DNA from: Pseudomonas gessardii | GTDB taxonomy: Bacteria; Pseudomonadota; Gammaproteobacteria; Pseudomonadales; Pseudomonadaceae | DNA: 64,000 nt | Assembly: GCF_001983165.1 (NCBI RefSeq) | Contig: NZ_MNPU01000012.1 | Span: forward strand, 1-64,000 | Direction: 5' to 3' | Shown: positions 52,864 to 63,897 of the stretch, one piece after another | Layout: each line of letters begins with the position of its first letter | Numbering within the stretch: position 1 is the stretch's first letter | The notes under the pieces: model-generated | What the model was told of the DNA's origin: nothing | The model's input: only the letters and a program-made list of their open reading frames with translations | The model's database searches: none | Translations under genes and position numbers: made by a program

Positions 52864-53790
52864 TTATTGGAATGAGGCGCGGGCCGGAAGATGCACTTCG
52901 GCCAACATGCAGCGGGCACTGCCGCCGCCGATGCGTTCGATGTTGTCGATATTCACCACCACTGGGTGGGTGTGGCGTTCCACATGCTGGCGCTGCGCCG
53001 GCTTGAGCGAGTGCCAGGCGCTGGCAGACATCACCAGCAACGGCTGGCCATCGCGGTCGTGAAGTTCGAGCATGTTGCCGGCGAAGGCTTCCAGCTGGTC
53101 GAAGTCCAGGGCCAGGATGTCTTTGCCGGTGTCGCGCAGGGAGCGTTCCAGGCCCTGGCGCTCGTGGGCTTGGGGCAGCGCGTCGAGGCACACCACCGAC
53201 AGGTCGCGGCCGACGCTCATCATCACGTTGCTGTGGTAGATCGGGGCGTGATGGCGGTCGACGGCGTGGAAGGCACAGACCTGATAGTCCAGGCGTTCGG
53301 CAAACTGGCGCAGGGCATCGTGGTGGGTGCGCCCGGAGTGGCAGGCGTAGCTGATGCGGTGCTGGCGGTCGAGGACCATGCTGCCGGTGCCTTCGAGGAA
53401 CATGTTCTGTTGTTCCAGGTGGCTGAAGTCGATGGTGTCTTTGATTGCGAAGCGTTGCTCCAGCACTTGCAGCACACCTTTGTTGCGCTCCAGGCGGCGG
53501 TTCTGGCCTTCCATCGGGTACAGCACCAGGCTGCCGTCGGCATGGCTGCTCCACCAGTTGTTGGGGAAGATCGAATCCGGGGTATGGGGCGCGGGCGTGT
53601 CCTGCACCACCAACACTTCCACGCCATGCTGGCGCAGGGTGTCGACGTAACCGTCGAACTCTTGCAGCGCTTTATGCTGTGCGGCCACCGGGTCCACGGG
53701 GGCGCGCTGGAAGCGGTTGTTGATCGCGGTGTCCGGGTTAAAGGCAAAGTGCGCCGGGCGGATCATCAGGACGGTATTGGTGGTTTGCAT
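52864..53790 (-). CDS. ctlX: Citrulline utilization hydrolase CtlX (arginine deiminase superfamily)
   Basis: A 308-residue member of the guanidino-group modifying (pentein) superfamily. DSIFPNNWWSSHADGSLVLYPM (about 72-93) and the C-terminal GGGSARCMLAEVHLP with nucleophile Cys294 are diagnostic. CtlX, as known from Francisella, splits citrulline into ornithine, CO2 and ammonia; close relatives act on methylated arginine. The next gene converts ornithine to proline, which supports the citrulline role. It is the first gene of the operon. Confidence 0.87.
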   Translation of the reverse strand: MQTTNTVLMIRPAHFAFNPDTAINNRFQRAPVDPVAAQHKALQEFDGYVDTLRQHGVEVLVVQDTPAPHTPDSIFPNNWWSSHADGSLVLYPMEGQNRRLERNKGVLQVLEQRFAIKDTIDFSHLEQQNMFLEGTGSMVLDRQHRISYACHSGRTHHDALRQFAERLDYQVCAFHAVDRHHAPIYHSNVMMSVGRDLSVVCLDALPQAHERQGLERSLRDTGKDILALDFDQLEAFAGNMLELHDRDGQPLLVMSASAWHSLKPAQRQHVERHTHPVVVNIDNIERIGGGSARCMLAEVHLPARASFQ

Positions 53791-53943
53791 GGGGGCACGG
53801 GTCCATGGGGTTGGGCATTGCGGCTATTTTGTGCGCTCTGGCCGCAGAATCCCGGCTGAAACAGGGGGGCGGCCCAGCCGGGAAAGCTGAAAAGAGGGGT
53901 ATGGCAGCCGAATCGGCTGTCAGGGGTGGAGTGCGCTCAAATC

Positions 53944-54055
53944 TGTAGGAGCCGGCTTGTGTGGGAGCTGGCTTGCCTGCGATAGCATCACCGCGGTGTG
54001 GCGGACACACCGAGGTGCCTGCATCGCGGGCAAGCCCGGCTCCCACACAAGCCCA
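53944..54055. repeat. Composite REP region upstream of a GNAT gene
   Basis: Two REP edges lie in tandem at the left (GTAGGAGCCGGCTTGTGTGG then GGGAGCTGGCTTGCCTGC), facing a right arm GCGGGCAAGCCCGGCTCCCA. Inner sequences CACCGCGGTGTGGC and ACACCGAGGTG are rearranged. It lies between ctlX and the GNAT gene, two divergent genes, which is unusual for this family here. The remaining part of the 314-base intergenic stretch (53791-53943) shows no gene and probably holds the ctlX promoter. Confidence 0.7.
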
Positions 54056-54104
54056 CACATGGGTATTGTGGTGGCTGTCGTAACGTCGTCCGTCAGGAGG
54101 AGTC

Positions 54105-54572
54105 ATGTTTACCGCCGTCCGCCTCGCCCAACCCACCGATGCCGAAGGCATCAGCCAAGTCATCCTGGCGGCCCTGCACAGCAGCAACGCCGGCGACTAC
54201 CCGGCGGACGTGATTGCCCGGGTGGCGAGCAACTTCACGCCGCAGGCGGTGCTGCACTTGCTCACCCGGCGCACGGTGCTGGTGGCAATCCGCGAGCAAC
54301 TGATCGTCGCCACGGCGGCCTTGGACGCCAATGTCGTGCGTTCGGTGTTCGTCAACCCGGCGCTGCAAGGGCAGGGCATCGGCCGCCAACTGATGGTCGA
54401 TATCGAACAGCGGGCCCGTGAGGCTGGGGTCACGGTATTGAGCGTACCGTCGTCCCTCACCGCCGAGCCGTTTTATACCAAGCTGGGGTTCCACACCGTG
54501 CGGGATGTGTACCACGGCAACGAGCGCACCCTGGTGATGGAGAAGGCATTGTCGTCTCGCCACCCCATCTGA
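54105..54572 (+). CDS. GNAT family N-acetyltransferase
   Basis: A 155-residue acetyltransferase. The N-terminus MFTAVRLAQPTDAEGISQVILAAL and VRSVFVNPALQGQGIGRQLMVDIEQRAREAG (about 85-115, the acetyl-CoA pyrophosphate loop QGQGIGR) define the fold, and FYTKLGFH lies near the end. It moves an acetyl group to an amine of unknown identity. CAGGAGGAG gives an ideal ribosome site. It is followed directly by the 3' fragment of another GNAT gene. Confidence 0.9.
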   Translation: MFTAVRLAQPTDAEGISQVILAALHSSNAGDYPADVIARVASNFTPQAVLHLLTRRTVLVAIREQLIVATAALDANVVRSVFVNPALQGQGIGRQLMVDIEQRAREAGVTVLSVPSSLTAEPFYTKLGFHTVRDVYHGNERTLVMEKALSSRHPI

Positions 54573-54574
54573 GT

Positions 54575-54751
54575 GTGTCGTTGGTGCGCCATGGGGAACA
54601 GGTGTTGATTGGCCTGGGCTGTGTGAAGATCAACCTGCAGATCAATCTGGGCAACGAGAACGTGGTGGGGTTCTACGAGGCGCTGGGATATGGCGTGGAG
54701 CCGAGGATCAGCATGGGCAAGAGGATTGCACAGAACCTGCCAAAATCCTGA
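54575..54751 (+). pseudogene. 3' remnant of a YpeA-like GNAT acetyltransferase gene
   Basis: A reading frame of 58 codons encodes LIGLGCVKINLQINLGNENVVGFYEALGY and ISMGKRI, which is the C-terminal third of a YpeA-type acetyltransferase (compare the GLGCPKIN...FYEALGY...SLGKRL pattern). The acetyl-CoA binding loop and everything before it are missing. It begins within three bases of the previous GNAT stop, so the two genes look fused by a deletion. No start with a ribosome site is visible. Confidence 0.7.
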
Positions 54752-54768
54752 GGCCACCGCAAAACAAA

Positions 54769-54858
54769 TGTGGGAGCTGGCTTGCCTGCGATAGCGGACG
54801 GTCAGTCAACGCATTGGTGACTGACATATCGCTATCGCAGGCAAGCCAGCTCCCACAC
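54769..54858. repeat. REPIN pair
   Basis: Outer arms TGTGGGAGCTGGCTTGCCTG and CAGGCAAGCCAGCTCCCACA are perfect; inner arms GCGATAGCGGACGGTCAGTCA and TGACTGACATATCGCTATCGC have drifted in the middle. It lies between the GNAT remnant and ilvE, which converge. Confidence 0.85.
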
Positions 54859-54885
54859 AAGCCAGCGCCTACAATCAGGGTCGGC

Positions 54886-55905
54886 TTAGACCTTGACGAT
54901 CCAGCCCGCCGGCGCTTCAACGTCGCCGGACTGCACACCGGTCAGCTCTTTGTAGAGCTTCTGGGTCACCGGGCCGACGTCTTTTTCGCTGTAGAACACA
55001 TGCAGCTTGTCTTTGTACTCAATCCCGCCGATCGGCGTGATCACTGCCGCCGTCCCGCAGGCGCCGGCTTCCTTGAAGTCTGCCAGTTTGTCGATCAGCA
55101 CGTCGCCTTCGACCACTTCCAGGCCCAGGCGGGTCTTGGCCAGTTCGATCAGCGACAGGCGGGTGATGCCTGGCAGCACCGACGGCGAGTTCGGGGTGAC
55201 GAACTTGTTGTCGTGGGTGATCCCGAAGAAGTTGGCCGAACCGACTTCTTCGATTTTCGAGTGGGTGGCCGGATCCAGGTAGATGCAGTCGGCGAAGTTG
55301 GCTTTTTTCGCCAGGGAGCCGGGCATCAGGCTGGCGGCGTAGTTGCCACCGACCTTGGCCGCGCCGGTGCCGTTCGGCGCGGCGCGGTCGTAACCAGAGA
55401 TCAGGAAGTTGTGCGGGGTCAGGCCGCCCTTGAAGTAGGCGCCGACCGGGATGCAGAAGATCGAGAAGATGAACTCGGGCGCGGTACGCACGCCGATGTT
55501 GTCACCGGTGCCGATCACGAACGGGCGCAGGTACAGCGCGCCGCCGGTGCCGTACGGCGGGATGAAACGCTCGTTGGCGCGGACCACGGCCTTACAGGCT
55601 TCGATAAACGCTTCGGTCGGCACTTGTGGCATCAGCAAGCGGCCGCAACTGCGCTGCATGCGAGCGGCGTTCTGGTCCGGGCGGAACAGGTTGATCGAAC
55701 CGTCCTTGCAGCGATAGGCCTTGAGGCCTTCAAAACACTGCTGGCCATAGTGCAGGGCGGTGGAGCCCTCGCTGATGTGCAGCACGTTGTCTTCGGTCAG
55801 GGTGCCTTCTTGCCAGGCGCCGTCTTTCCAGGTCTGGAGGAAACGCTTGTCGGTCTTGATGTAGTCAAAACCCAATTTGTCCCAATTGATGCTTTCGTTA
55901 CCCAT
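54886..55905 (-). CDS. ilvE: Branched-chain amino acid aminotransferase
   Basis: A 339-residue fold-type IV PLP enzyme that interconverts leucine, isoleucine and valine with their keto acids. The PLP lysine is Lys184 in GAAKVGGNYAASL; GQQCFEGLKAYR and the motif EVGSANFFGI are typical of the longer BCAT class. The start at 55905 follows GAGGGTGTC; an in-frame extension upstream is rejected. It sits just beside the bkd operon, which consumes its keto-acid products, but has its own promoter region downstream of lpdV. Confidence 0.95.
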   Translation of the reverse strand: MGNESINWDKLGFDYIKTDKRFLQTWKDGAWQEGTLTEDNVLHISEGSTALHYGQQCFEGLKAYRCKDGSINLFRPDQNAARMQRSCGRLLMPQVPTEAFIEACKAVVRANERFIPPYGTGGALYLRPFVIGTGDNIGVRTAPEFIFSIFCIPVGAYFKGGLTPHNFLISGYDRAAPNGTGAAKVGGNYAASLMPGSLAKKANFADCIYLDPATHSKIEEVGSANFFGITHDNKFVTPNSPSVLPGITRLSLIELAKTRLGLEVVEGDVLIDKLADFKEAGACGTAAVITPIGGIEYKDKLHVFYSEKDVGPVTQKLYKELTGVQSGDVEAPAGWIVKV

Positions 55906-56010
55906 GACACCCTCTATCTCTTCGCAACCGCCTGGTCGAAGGCAGGCTTTCGGTTTATTTCTGGATGGGCGCAACAATACTTCATTCTTGGCCTGTGTGG
56001 GAGCATTGAC

Positions 56011-57390
56011 TCAGAGGTGCAGGGCATGCCCCAACGCCCGCAGCGCGGCTTCCTGCACCGCTTCACCGAGGGTCGGGTGGGCATGAATGGTGCCCGCCAC
56101 ATCTTCCAGCCGCGCGCCCATTTCCAGGCTCAGGCCAAAGGCCGTGGACAGCTCGGACACGCCAACCCCCACCGCCTGCCAGCCGACAATCAGGTGATTG
56201 TCGCGGCGTGCCACCACCCGTACGAAGCCGGTCTTGGACTCCAGGGTCATGGCCCGACCATTGGCGGCAAACGGGAAGCTTGAAACGATGCAGTCCAGGC
56301 CCGCGGCCTTGGCTTCGTCCGGGGTCTTGCCGACCACCACCAGTTCCGGGTCGGTAAAGCACACCGCCGGGATCGCCGCCGGGTTGAATTCCCGGGATTT
56401 GCCGCTGATCAGCTCCGCCACCATCTCGCCCTGGGCCATGGCCCGGTGCGCCAGCATCGGCTCGCCGCTCAGGTCGCCGATCGCCCAGACATTGCGCATG
56501 CTGGTCTGGCAGCGGTTGTCGATCTGGATCGCCGCGCCGTTCATCGTCAGGTTCAAGGCTTCCAGGTTCCAGCCCTGGGTGTTGGGTTTGCGGCCGACGG
56601 CCACCAGCACCTGGTCGGTGCCCAGGGCCAGGGTCTCGCCATTGGGCTCGCGCACTTGCAGGCTGCCACCTTCAAAACCGGTGACGCTGTGCTTGAGGTA
56701 CAGCTTGACCCCCAATTGCTTGAGGGATTCGGCCACCGGTTGCGTCAGCTCGGCGTCGTAGGCGGGCAGGATGCGGTCCTGGGCTTCGACCACGCTGACC
56801 TCGGCCCCGAGCTTGCGATAGGCAATCCCCAGTTCCAGGCCGATGTAACCGCCACCGACCACGATCAAGCGTTTTGGCACACGGCTCGGCGCCAGGGCTT
56901 CAGTGGACGAGATGATCGGCCCGCCAATCGGCAGCATCGGCAGGTTGACGCTTTTCGAGCCGGTGGCCAGCAGCAGGTGCTCGCACTGGATGCGTTGGTC
57001 GCCCACCTCCACGGTCTTGCCGTCGACGATCTTGGCCCAGCCGTGGATCACCTGCACCTTGTGCTTTTTCAGCAGCGCGGCAACCCCGGTGGTCAGGCGA
57101 TCGACGATGCCGTCTTTCCACTCGACGCTCTTGCGGATATCCAGGGTCGGCACATCCACGTCGATGCCCAGGGCCGAACCCTGGCTCAGGTGTACGGTTT
57201 GCTGGAACTGCTCGGCCACATGGATCAGCGCCTTGGACGGAATGCAGCCGATGTTCAGGCAGGTGCCGCCCAACGCCTGGCCTTCTACCAGGATCGTCGG
57301 GATGCCCAGTTGGCCGGCGCGAATCGCCGCCACATAACCGCCAGGGCCGCCGCCGATAATCAGCAGGGTGGTCTGTAATGTCTGAGTCAT
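56011..57390 (-). CDS. lpdV: Dihydrolipoyl dehydrogenase of the branched-chain complex (E3)
   Basis: A 459-residue flavoprotein that reoxidises the lipoyl arms of BkdB and passes electrons to NAD. The FAD loop [16 protein letters not shown] begins near 11, the redox-active disulfide is in [17 protein letters not shown], the NAD loop is [12 protein letters not shown], and [12 protein letters not shown] near the end carries the catalytic His-Glu pair. It is the last gene of the bkd operon; its start lies four bases after the E2 stop. Confidence 0.95.
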   Translation of the reverse strand: MTQTLQTTLLIIGGGPGGYVAAIRAGQLGIPTILVEGQALGGTCLNIGCIPSKALIHVAEQFQQTVHLSQGSALGIDVDVPTLDIRKSVEWKDGIVDRLTTGVAALLKKHKVQVIHGWAKIVDGKTVEVGDQRIQCEHLLLATGSKSVNLPMLPIGGPIISSTEALAPSRVPKRLIVVGGGYIGLELGIAYRKLGAEVSVVEAQDRILPAYDAELTQPVAESLKQLGVKLYLKHSVTGFEGGSLQVREPNGETLALGTDQVLVAVGRKPNTQGWNLEALNLTMNGAAIQIDNRCQTSMRNVWAIGDLSGEPMLAHRAMAQGEMVAELISGKSREFNPAAIPAVCFTDPELVVVGKTPDEAKAAGLDCIVSSFPFAANGRAMTLESKTGFVRVVARRDNHLIVGWQAVGVGVSELSTAFGLSLEMGARLEDVAGTIHAHPTLGEAVQEAALRALGHALHL

Positions 57391-57394
57391 GCCC

Positions 57395-58660
57395 TTACTC
57401 CAGGAACAGGCTGGCGGGTTGTTCGAGCAGGCCACGGATGGCCTGGATGAATTGCGCCGCGTCCATGCCATCGACCACCCGGTGATCGAAGGAGCTGGAG
57501 AGGTTCATCATCTTGCGGATCACGATCTGCCCCTTGATCACCATTGGCCGCTCGACGATGCGGTTGACCCCGACAATCGCCACTTCCGGCAGGTTCAGCA
57601 CCGGGGTGCTGACAATCCCGCCCAACGCGCCGAGGCTGGTCAGGGTGATGGTCGAGCCCGACAGTTCGTCACGGCTGGCCTTGCCCGTGCGCGCGGCGTT
57701 GGCCAGGCGGGTGATTTCTTCGGCGGTGCCCCACAGGCTGCGCGCCTCGGCGTGGCGCACCACCGGCACCATCAGCCCCACATCGCTCTGGGTGGCGACG
57801 CCCACATGCACCGCGCCGAGACGGGTGATGACCTGGGCTTCGTCGTCATAACGCGCATTGATCTGCGGGAAATCGCGCAAGGCCACAACCATCGCGCGCA
57901 CCAGGAACGGCAACAACGTCAGCTTGCCGCGGCTGGCGCCGTGTTTTTCATTGAGGTGGACGCGCAAGTCGTCGAGGGCCGTCACGTCGATCTCTTCGAC
58001 GTAGCTGAAATGCGCAGCACGGCGCGTGGCATCCTGCATGCGCTGGGCGATCTTGCGGCGCATGCCGATCACCGGGATCTGCTCTTCGTCGTTGCGCTCT
58101 GCATACGGGTTGGCGCCGGCCGAGGCGCGGGGGCTGCCCTGTTGCAGATAGGCGTCGAGGTCTTCATGCAGAATACGTCCGGCGGGGCCCGAGCCCTGCA
58201 CCAGGCGTAGTTGGATCCCGGCATCCAGCGCATGCTTGCGCACGGCCGGGGAGGCCAGCGGGCGCTCATTGGCCTCGCGAGCTACCGGGGCCTGGGCCGC
58301 TACCTGCGGCTTGGTGGCCGGTTTGCTTTCAACCACCGGCGCCTTGATGTCGGCCTTCGGGGCCGGCGCGGCTTGCTCAACCACTGCCGACAGCGCCGAC
58401 TCTTTGGTATTGCCCGCGCCTTCGACTTCAATGCTGATCAGGATACTGCCCACGGCCATGACTTCACCTGGCTCGCCGCCCAGCGATATCACCTTGCCAT
58501 GAACCGGCGAGGGAATATCCACCATCGCCTTGTCGGTCATCACATCCGCCAGCACCTGGTCTTCGACGACCATGTCGCCGACCTTGACGTGCCATACCGA
58601 CAACTCAACTTCTGCGATGCCTTCGCCAATGTCCGGCATCTTGATAACGTGCGTGCCCAT
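57395..58660 (-). CDS. bkdB: Branched-chain keto acid dehydrogenase E2 (lipoamide acyltransferase)
   Basis: A 421-residue E2 core. One lipoyl domain (about 1-80) carries Lys in [12 protein letters not shown]; a linker rich in Ala/Pro/Lys follows (about 85-140), then the peripheral subunit-binding domain ([36 protein letters not shown]), and the catalytic domain ending in [21 protein letters not shown] with the active His and Asp. It receives branched acyl groups from E1 and gives them to CoA. Overlap with the neighbouring genes is minimal. Confidence 0.96.
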   Translation of the reverse strand: MGTHVIKMPDIGEGIAEVELSVWHVKVGDMVVEDQVLADVMTDKAMVDIPSPVHGKVISLGGEPGEVMAVGSILISIEVEGAGNTKESALSAVVEQAAPAPKADIKAPVVESKPATKPQVAAQAPVAREANERPLASPAVRKHALDAGIQLRLVQGSGPAGRILHEDLDAYLQQGSPRASAGANPYAERNDEEQIPVIGMRRKIAQRMQDATRRAAHFSYVEEIDVTALDDLRVHLNEKHGASRGKLTLLPFLVRAMVVALRDFPQINARYDDEAQVITRLGAVHVGVATQSDVGLMVPVVRHAEARSLWGTAEEITRLANAARTGKASRDELSGSTITLTSLGALGGIVSTPVLNLPEVAIVGVNRIVERPMVIKGQIVIRKMMNLSSSFDHRVVDGMDAAQFIQAIRGLLEQPASLFLE

Positions 58661-59719
58661 TCAGACCTCCATGACCCGTTGTAAAGCCGCGCCCACACGG
58701 GTCGGGCCAGGGAAATACGCCCACTCTTGCGCGTGGGGGTAGGGGGTGTCCCAACCGGTCACACGCTCGATAGGCGCTTCCAGGTAGTGGAAGCAGTGTT
58801 CCTGCACCAACGACACCAGCTCAGCACCAAAACCGCAGGTACGGGTGGCTTCATGCACCACCACGCAACGGCCGGTCTTTTTCACCGACTTGACGATGGT
58901 TTCCAGGTCCAGCGGCCACAGGCTGCGCAGGTCGATGACTTCGGCGTCGATCCCGGTTTCTTCGGCGGCCACTTGCGACACATACACCGTGGTGCCGTAA
59001 GTCAGCACGGTGACGGCCGAGCCAGGGCGCACGATGGCGGCCACGTCCAGCGGCACGGTGTAGTAACCGTCCGGCACCTGGGCTTGCGGGTGCTTGGACC
59101 ACGGCGTTACCGGGCGGTCGTGGTGACCGTCGAACGGGCCGTTGTACAGGCGCTTGGGCTCAAGGAAGATCACCGGGTCATCGTTTTCGATGGAGGCGAT
59201 CAGCAGGCCCTTGGCGTCATAGGGGTTGGACGGCATCACCGTGCGCAGGCCGCAGACCTGGGTGAACACCGCTTCGATACTCTGGCTGTGAGTCTGCCCA
59301 CCGTAGATGCCGCCGCCGCAAGGCATGCGCATGGTCAACGGCGCGGTGAACTGGCCGGCCGAGCGGTAACGCAGGCGCGCCGCTTCCGAGATGATCTGGT
59401 CGGTGGCCGGGTACACATAGTCGGCGAACTGGATCTCGGCCACCGGGCGCAGGCCGTAGGCGCCCATGCCCACGGCCACGCCGACGATACCGCTTTCGGA
59501 GATCGGTGCGTCAAACACCCGCGAGGTGCCGTACTTGGTCTGCAAGCCTTCGGTGCAACGGAACACGCCGCCGAAGTAACCAACGTCCTGGCCGAACACC
59601 ACCACATTGTCGTCGCGTTCAAGCATCACATCCATGGCCGAGCGCAGGGCCTGGATCATGGTCATGGTGGTCGTGGTCATGGCGGTTTCCAGCTCGATTT
59701 TATTGTTGTGATCGTTCAT
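58661..59719 (-). CDS. bkdA2: Branched-chain keto acid dehydrogenase E1 beta
   Basis: A 352-residue beta subunit of the thiamin-dependent decarboxylase. VVFGQDVGYFGGVFRCTEGLQTKYG, ISESGIVGVAVGMGAYGLRPVAEIQFADYVYPA and VHEATRTCGFGAELVSLVQEHCF are typical transketolase-like features. The start (MNDHNNKIELETAM) closely resembles the P. putida protein I recall. The bkdB start codon follows the bkdA2 stop directly, with no spacer bases. Confidence 0.96.
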   Translation of the reverse strand: MNDHNNKIELETAMTTTTMTMIQALRSAMDVMLERDDNVVVFGQDVGYFGGVFRCTEGLQTKYGTSRVFDAPISESGIVGVAVGMGAYGLRPVAEIQFADYVYPATDQIISEAARLRYRSAGQFTAPLTMRMPCGGGIYGGQTHSQSIEAVFTQVCGLRTVMPSNPYDAKGLLIASIENDDPVIFLEPKRLYNGPFDGHHDRPVTPWSKHPQAQVPDGYYTVPLDVAAIVRPGSAVTVLTYGTTVYVSQVAAEETGIDAEVIDLRSLWPLDLETIVKSVKKTGRCVVVHEATRTCGFGAELVSLVQEHCFHYLEAPIERVTGWDTPYPHAQEWAYFPGPTRVGAALQRVMEV

Positions 59720-59720
59720 G

Positions 59721-61152
<1,432 letters not shown>

Positions 61153-61638
61153 ATGCGCAAACTGGACCGTATCGATATCGGGATTCTCAACAGCCTTCAG
61201 GAGAATGCCCGTATCACCAACGCCGACCTCGCACGCTCGGTCAACCTGTCGCCCACGCCGTGTTTCAACCGGGTCAAGGCCATGGAAGAACTGGGCCTGA
61301 TCCGTGACCAGGTCACGCTGCTGGACGCCGATTTGCTGGGGTTGCACGTCAACGTGTTTATCCACGTCAGCCTGGAAAAACAGAATGAACTGGCGTTGCA
61401 ACAGTTCGAGGGGGCGATTTCCGACCGGCCGGAGGTGATGGAGTGCTACCTGATGGCCGGCGACCCGGACTACCTGATCCGGGTGCTGGTGCCGACCATC
61501 CAGTCCCTGGAGCGCTTTATGATGGATTTTCTGACCAAGGTCCCGGGGGTGGCGAATATCCGCTCCAGCTTTGCCCTCAAGCAGGTGCGCTACAAGACGG
61601 CGCTGCCATTGCCGGCCAATGGCTTGAGCCTGGGGTAA
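61153..61638 (+). CDS. bkdR: BkdR, Lrp-family activator of the bkd operon
   Basis: A 161-residue Lrp-type protein: helix-turn-helix [48 protein letters not shown], then the RAM domain ([33 protein letters not shown], about 95-125) that binds amino acids. It is divergent from bkdA1, so it almost certainly is the BkdR of pseudomonads, which activates when leucine, isoleucine or valine is present. The ribosome site is weak. Confidence 0.93.
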   Translation: MRKLDRIDIGILNSLQENARITNADLARSVNLSPTPCFNRVKAMEELGLIRDQVTLLDADLLGLHVNVFIHVSLEKQNELALQQFEGAISDRPEVMECYLMAGDPDYLIRVLVPTIQSLERFMMDFLTKVPGVANIRSSFALKQVRYKTALPLPANGLSLG

Positions 61639-61700
61639 GGCGTAAGAGGCGCGGGCGGCTGGGTTGCCTGTGATCAGACGCTACTCATTTGGGTGTTAAG

Positions 61701-61714
61701 TTGAAGAAAATCAA
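61701..61714 (+). promoter_or_regulatory. Anr/FNR-like half-perfect box
   Basis: TTGAAGAAAATCAA differs from the Anr/FNR consensus TTGAT-N4-ATCAA at one base. It lies about 100 bases upstream of the 74-residue gene and 510 bases upstream of the chemoreceptor. A promoter near 61745 is possible. The match is suggestive only. Confidence 0.3.
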
Positions 61715-61817
61715 TCAAATGGCAACGCCTGGCAAACGAGGATTTATTTAAAGTTTGCTTATCCCTACGGGCAGCAATGGACCTGCTAAGCTCAGATTTT
61801 AATCGGGAGGCTGAGTC

Positions 61818-62042
61818 ATGGAGAATGAAGAGTTAGTCTATCGTGCCCTTTATGACTTCAACCTTACCCAACTGTCCATCATTGCGGCGCTGGAAGATAT
61901 GGCAGCGCTGATAAAGGAAATGGGGCAACTTGCACCACAAACCAGCGAGTCCCTCAGGCGCCACCTGGAAACGGTGGGAAATAACTGTGACCGCTCCTGT
62001 AATGCGGTGTATGCCCTCGCCAACTTGAATTATGCACCTTGA
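61818..62042 (+). CDS. Small orphan protein, unknown function
   Basis: A 74-residue soluble helical protein (ELVYRALYDFNLTQLSIIAALEDMAALIKEMGQ then SESLRRHLETVGNNCDRSCNAVYALANLNYA) with two cysteines near the end. GGGAGGCTGAGTC gives a good ribosome site. No family was recognised. It precedes the chemoreceptor gene by 183 bases and may have its own promoter or share a regulator. Confidence 0.68.
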   Translation: MENEELVYRALYDFNLTQLSIIAALEDMAALIKEMGQLAPQTSESLRRHLETVGNNCDRSCNAVYALANLNYAP

Positions 62043-62225
62043 TAACATCGGGCGGGTTGTTGCGTTGCATGGTTAGTTAGCTAAGCAGTAGGTGTAGCGA
62101 TCTTTTTTATTTGCCGAGCCTATAAAAACCAACGGGCCTACATTTTTTTCACAGTACGGTCCACACACTGATGTCGCTGGGGCTGTGTAGAGGTCCTTGA
62201 GCCAGAGAAGCCTAGGGGAATTGCC

Positions 62226-63851
62226 ATGTCAATGAGATCGATAAGGTTGAACTCACGTACCACCCTATGTTTTGGCGTGGTATGCCTGTTGCTCTTGATA
62301 CAGGGAGGAATGACGCTGGTAAAAGTCGACAAGGTCTATTCGTCCACTGTCGAGATAGAAACCGACTGGCTGCCCAGTATTCGTCAGGCTGGAAAGATGG
62401 ACAGTAGTCTGTTGAAACTGCGCCTGGAGTTGCGCAGGTTTGCACTGGATGATAATCGGCTTAGTTCCACTTCGATCGGCTCGGTCAAAGAGGCCGAAAC
62501 AACATTGGTTAAAATGACAGAGGATTATGTTAAGTACATCTCCAGCCCTGAAGAGAAAAACAAATACGATGAGGTTGTGCGGGGGATAGAAGAATATAAC
62601 GTAAAGGTTGATGAGTTGCTGGCCATGGACAGTTCGCATTCGATGGCGGACCTGAGTGTGTTTTTCCGTGACTACACCAGCCCCCTGGCACTTAAACTCC
62701 AGTCTTTGATGGGGGAGTTAGTGGCCATCAATGAGCGGGGCGCCCAAGTGGCGGTGACTGTCGCCGCCCACGAATATAATGCTGCCCGATTGTTTACCGT
62801 AATACTGATGGTGGCTTCGGTGCTGTTGGCCATCGTGGTCGGGCGGCTGTTTGCCAAAAGTATCATCGTGCCGGTTGGCGAACTGTTGGCCTCGACGGCC
62901 AAGATTGCCCAGGGCGACTTGCGTGTCGCCATCCAGATCAGCGGTAAGGACGAACTGACAGACTTGCAACAGTCCACCGCAGCGATGCAGATGAGTTTGA
63001 AAAGTACTCTGCAACATATATCTGAAGCGTCCGGCCAACTGGCCTCGGCTGCCGAAGAGATGAGTTCGATCACCAAGGAGTCCACTGCCGGTATTGAACG
63101 GCAAAGTATGGAAACGGACCAGGCTGCCACGGCCGTCAATCAGATGACCGCCGCAGTCGAGGAAGTGGCCCGTAATGCCGTCTCCGCCTCCCAATCGACC
63201 CAGGACTCCCAGCGTTCGGCGCAAGTCGGCCAGGAGCGTGTGACCCAGACCATCGCCTCGATTGAGAAGTTGAGCGCCACGGTCCAGCAAACCGGGGTCG
63301 AAGTAGAGGGCCTGGCCAAACAGGCGCAGGACATTGCCCGGGTCGTGGAAGTCATCCGCTCCATTGCCGAACAAACCAACCTGCTGGCGCTGAATGCGGC
63401 CATCGAGGCGGCCCGGGCTGGCGAGCAGGGGCGAGGCTTTGCGGTGGTGGCCGACGAAGTCAGGGCGCTGGCCCACAGAACGCAGACCTCGACCCAGGAA
63501 ATCGAGCAGATGATCGCGAAAATCCAGAGCTGTTCCAGCGAGGCCGTGCTCTCGATGGGGATGAACCGAACTGAAGCAGTGGATTCGTTGAGGATCGCCC
63601 ATGAAGCGGGGGCGGCGATTACCCAAATCACCCAGGCTATTGAGGATATCAATGAAAGAAACCTGCTGATCGCCACCGCATCGGAAGAACAGGCCCATGT
63701 TGCACGCTCTGTCGATCAGAACCTGATCAGCATCCGTGACCTGTCCATCCAGAGCTCGTCGGCCGCAGGCCAGACGTCTATCGCCAGTAATGAACTATCG
63801 AAGCTGGCGGTTGATCTCAAGCAAATAGTCTCGAAGTTTTCTGTGAGCTGA
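62226..63851 (+). CDS. Methyl-accepting chemotaxis protein (4HB type)
   Basis: A 541-residue chemoreceptor. A short N-terminal cytoplasmic tail and helix ([18 protein letters not shown], about 14-31) precede a four-helix-bundle periplasmic domain (about 32-185), a second membrane helix ([21 protein letters not shown], about 190-210), a HAMP domain, and the cytoplasmic signalling hairpin whose tip [35 protein letters not shown] lies near 385-415. It detects an unknown small ligand and signals to CheA. No C-terminal pentapeptide for CheR is seen. The end reaches the next gene within 46 bases. Confidence 0.93.
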   Translation: MSMRSIRLNSRTTLCFGVVCLLLLIQGGMTLVKVDKVYSSTVEIETDWLPSIRQAGKMDSSLLKLRLELRRFALDDNRLSSTSIGSVKEAETTLVKMTEDYVKYISSPEEKNKYDEVVRGIEEYNVKVDELLAMDSSHSMADLSVFFRDYTSPLALKLQSLMGELVAINERGAQVAVTVAAHEYNAARLFTVILMVASVLLAIVVGRLFAKSIIVPVGELLASTAKIAQGDLRVAIQISGKDELTDLQQSTAAMQMSLKSTLQHISEASGQLASAAEEMSSITKESTAGIERQSMETDQAATAVNQMTAAVEEVARNAVSASQSTQDSQRSAQVGQERVTQTIASIEKLSATVQQTGVEVEGLAKQAQDIARVVEVIRSIAEQTNLLALNAAIEAARAGEQGRGFAVVADEVRALAHRTQTSTQEIEQMIAKIQSCSSEAVLSMGMNRTEAVDSLRIAHEAGAAITQITQAIEDINERNLLIATASEEQAHVARSVDQNLISIRDLSIQSSSAAGQTSIASNELSKLAVDLKQIVSKFSVS

Positions 63852-63897
63852 GTCGAGGCCAGCGGGTTGTTTGCTCCTGATCAGTGGGGGAAGGCTT

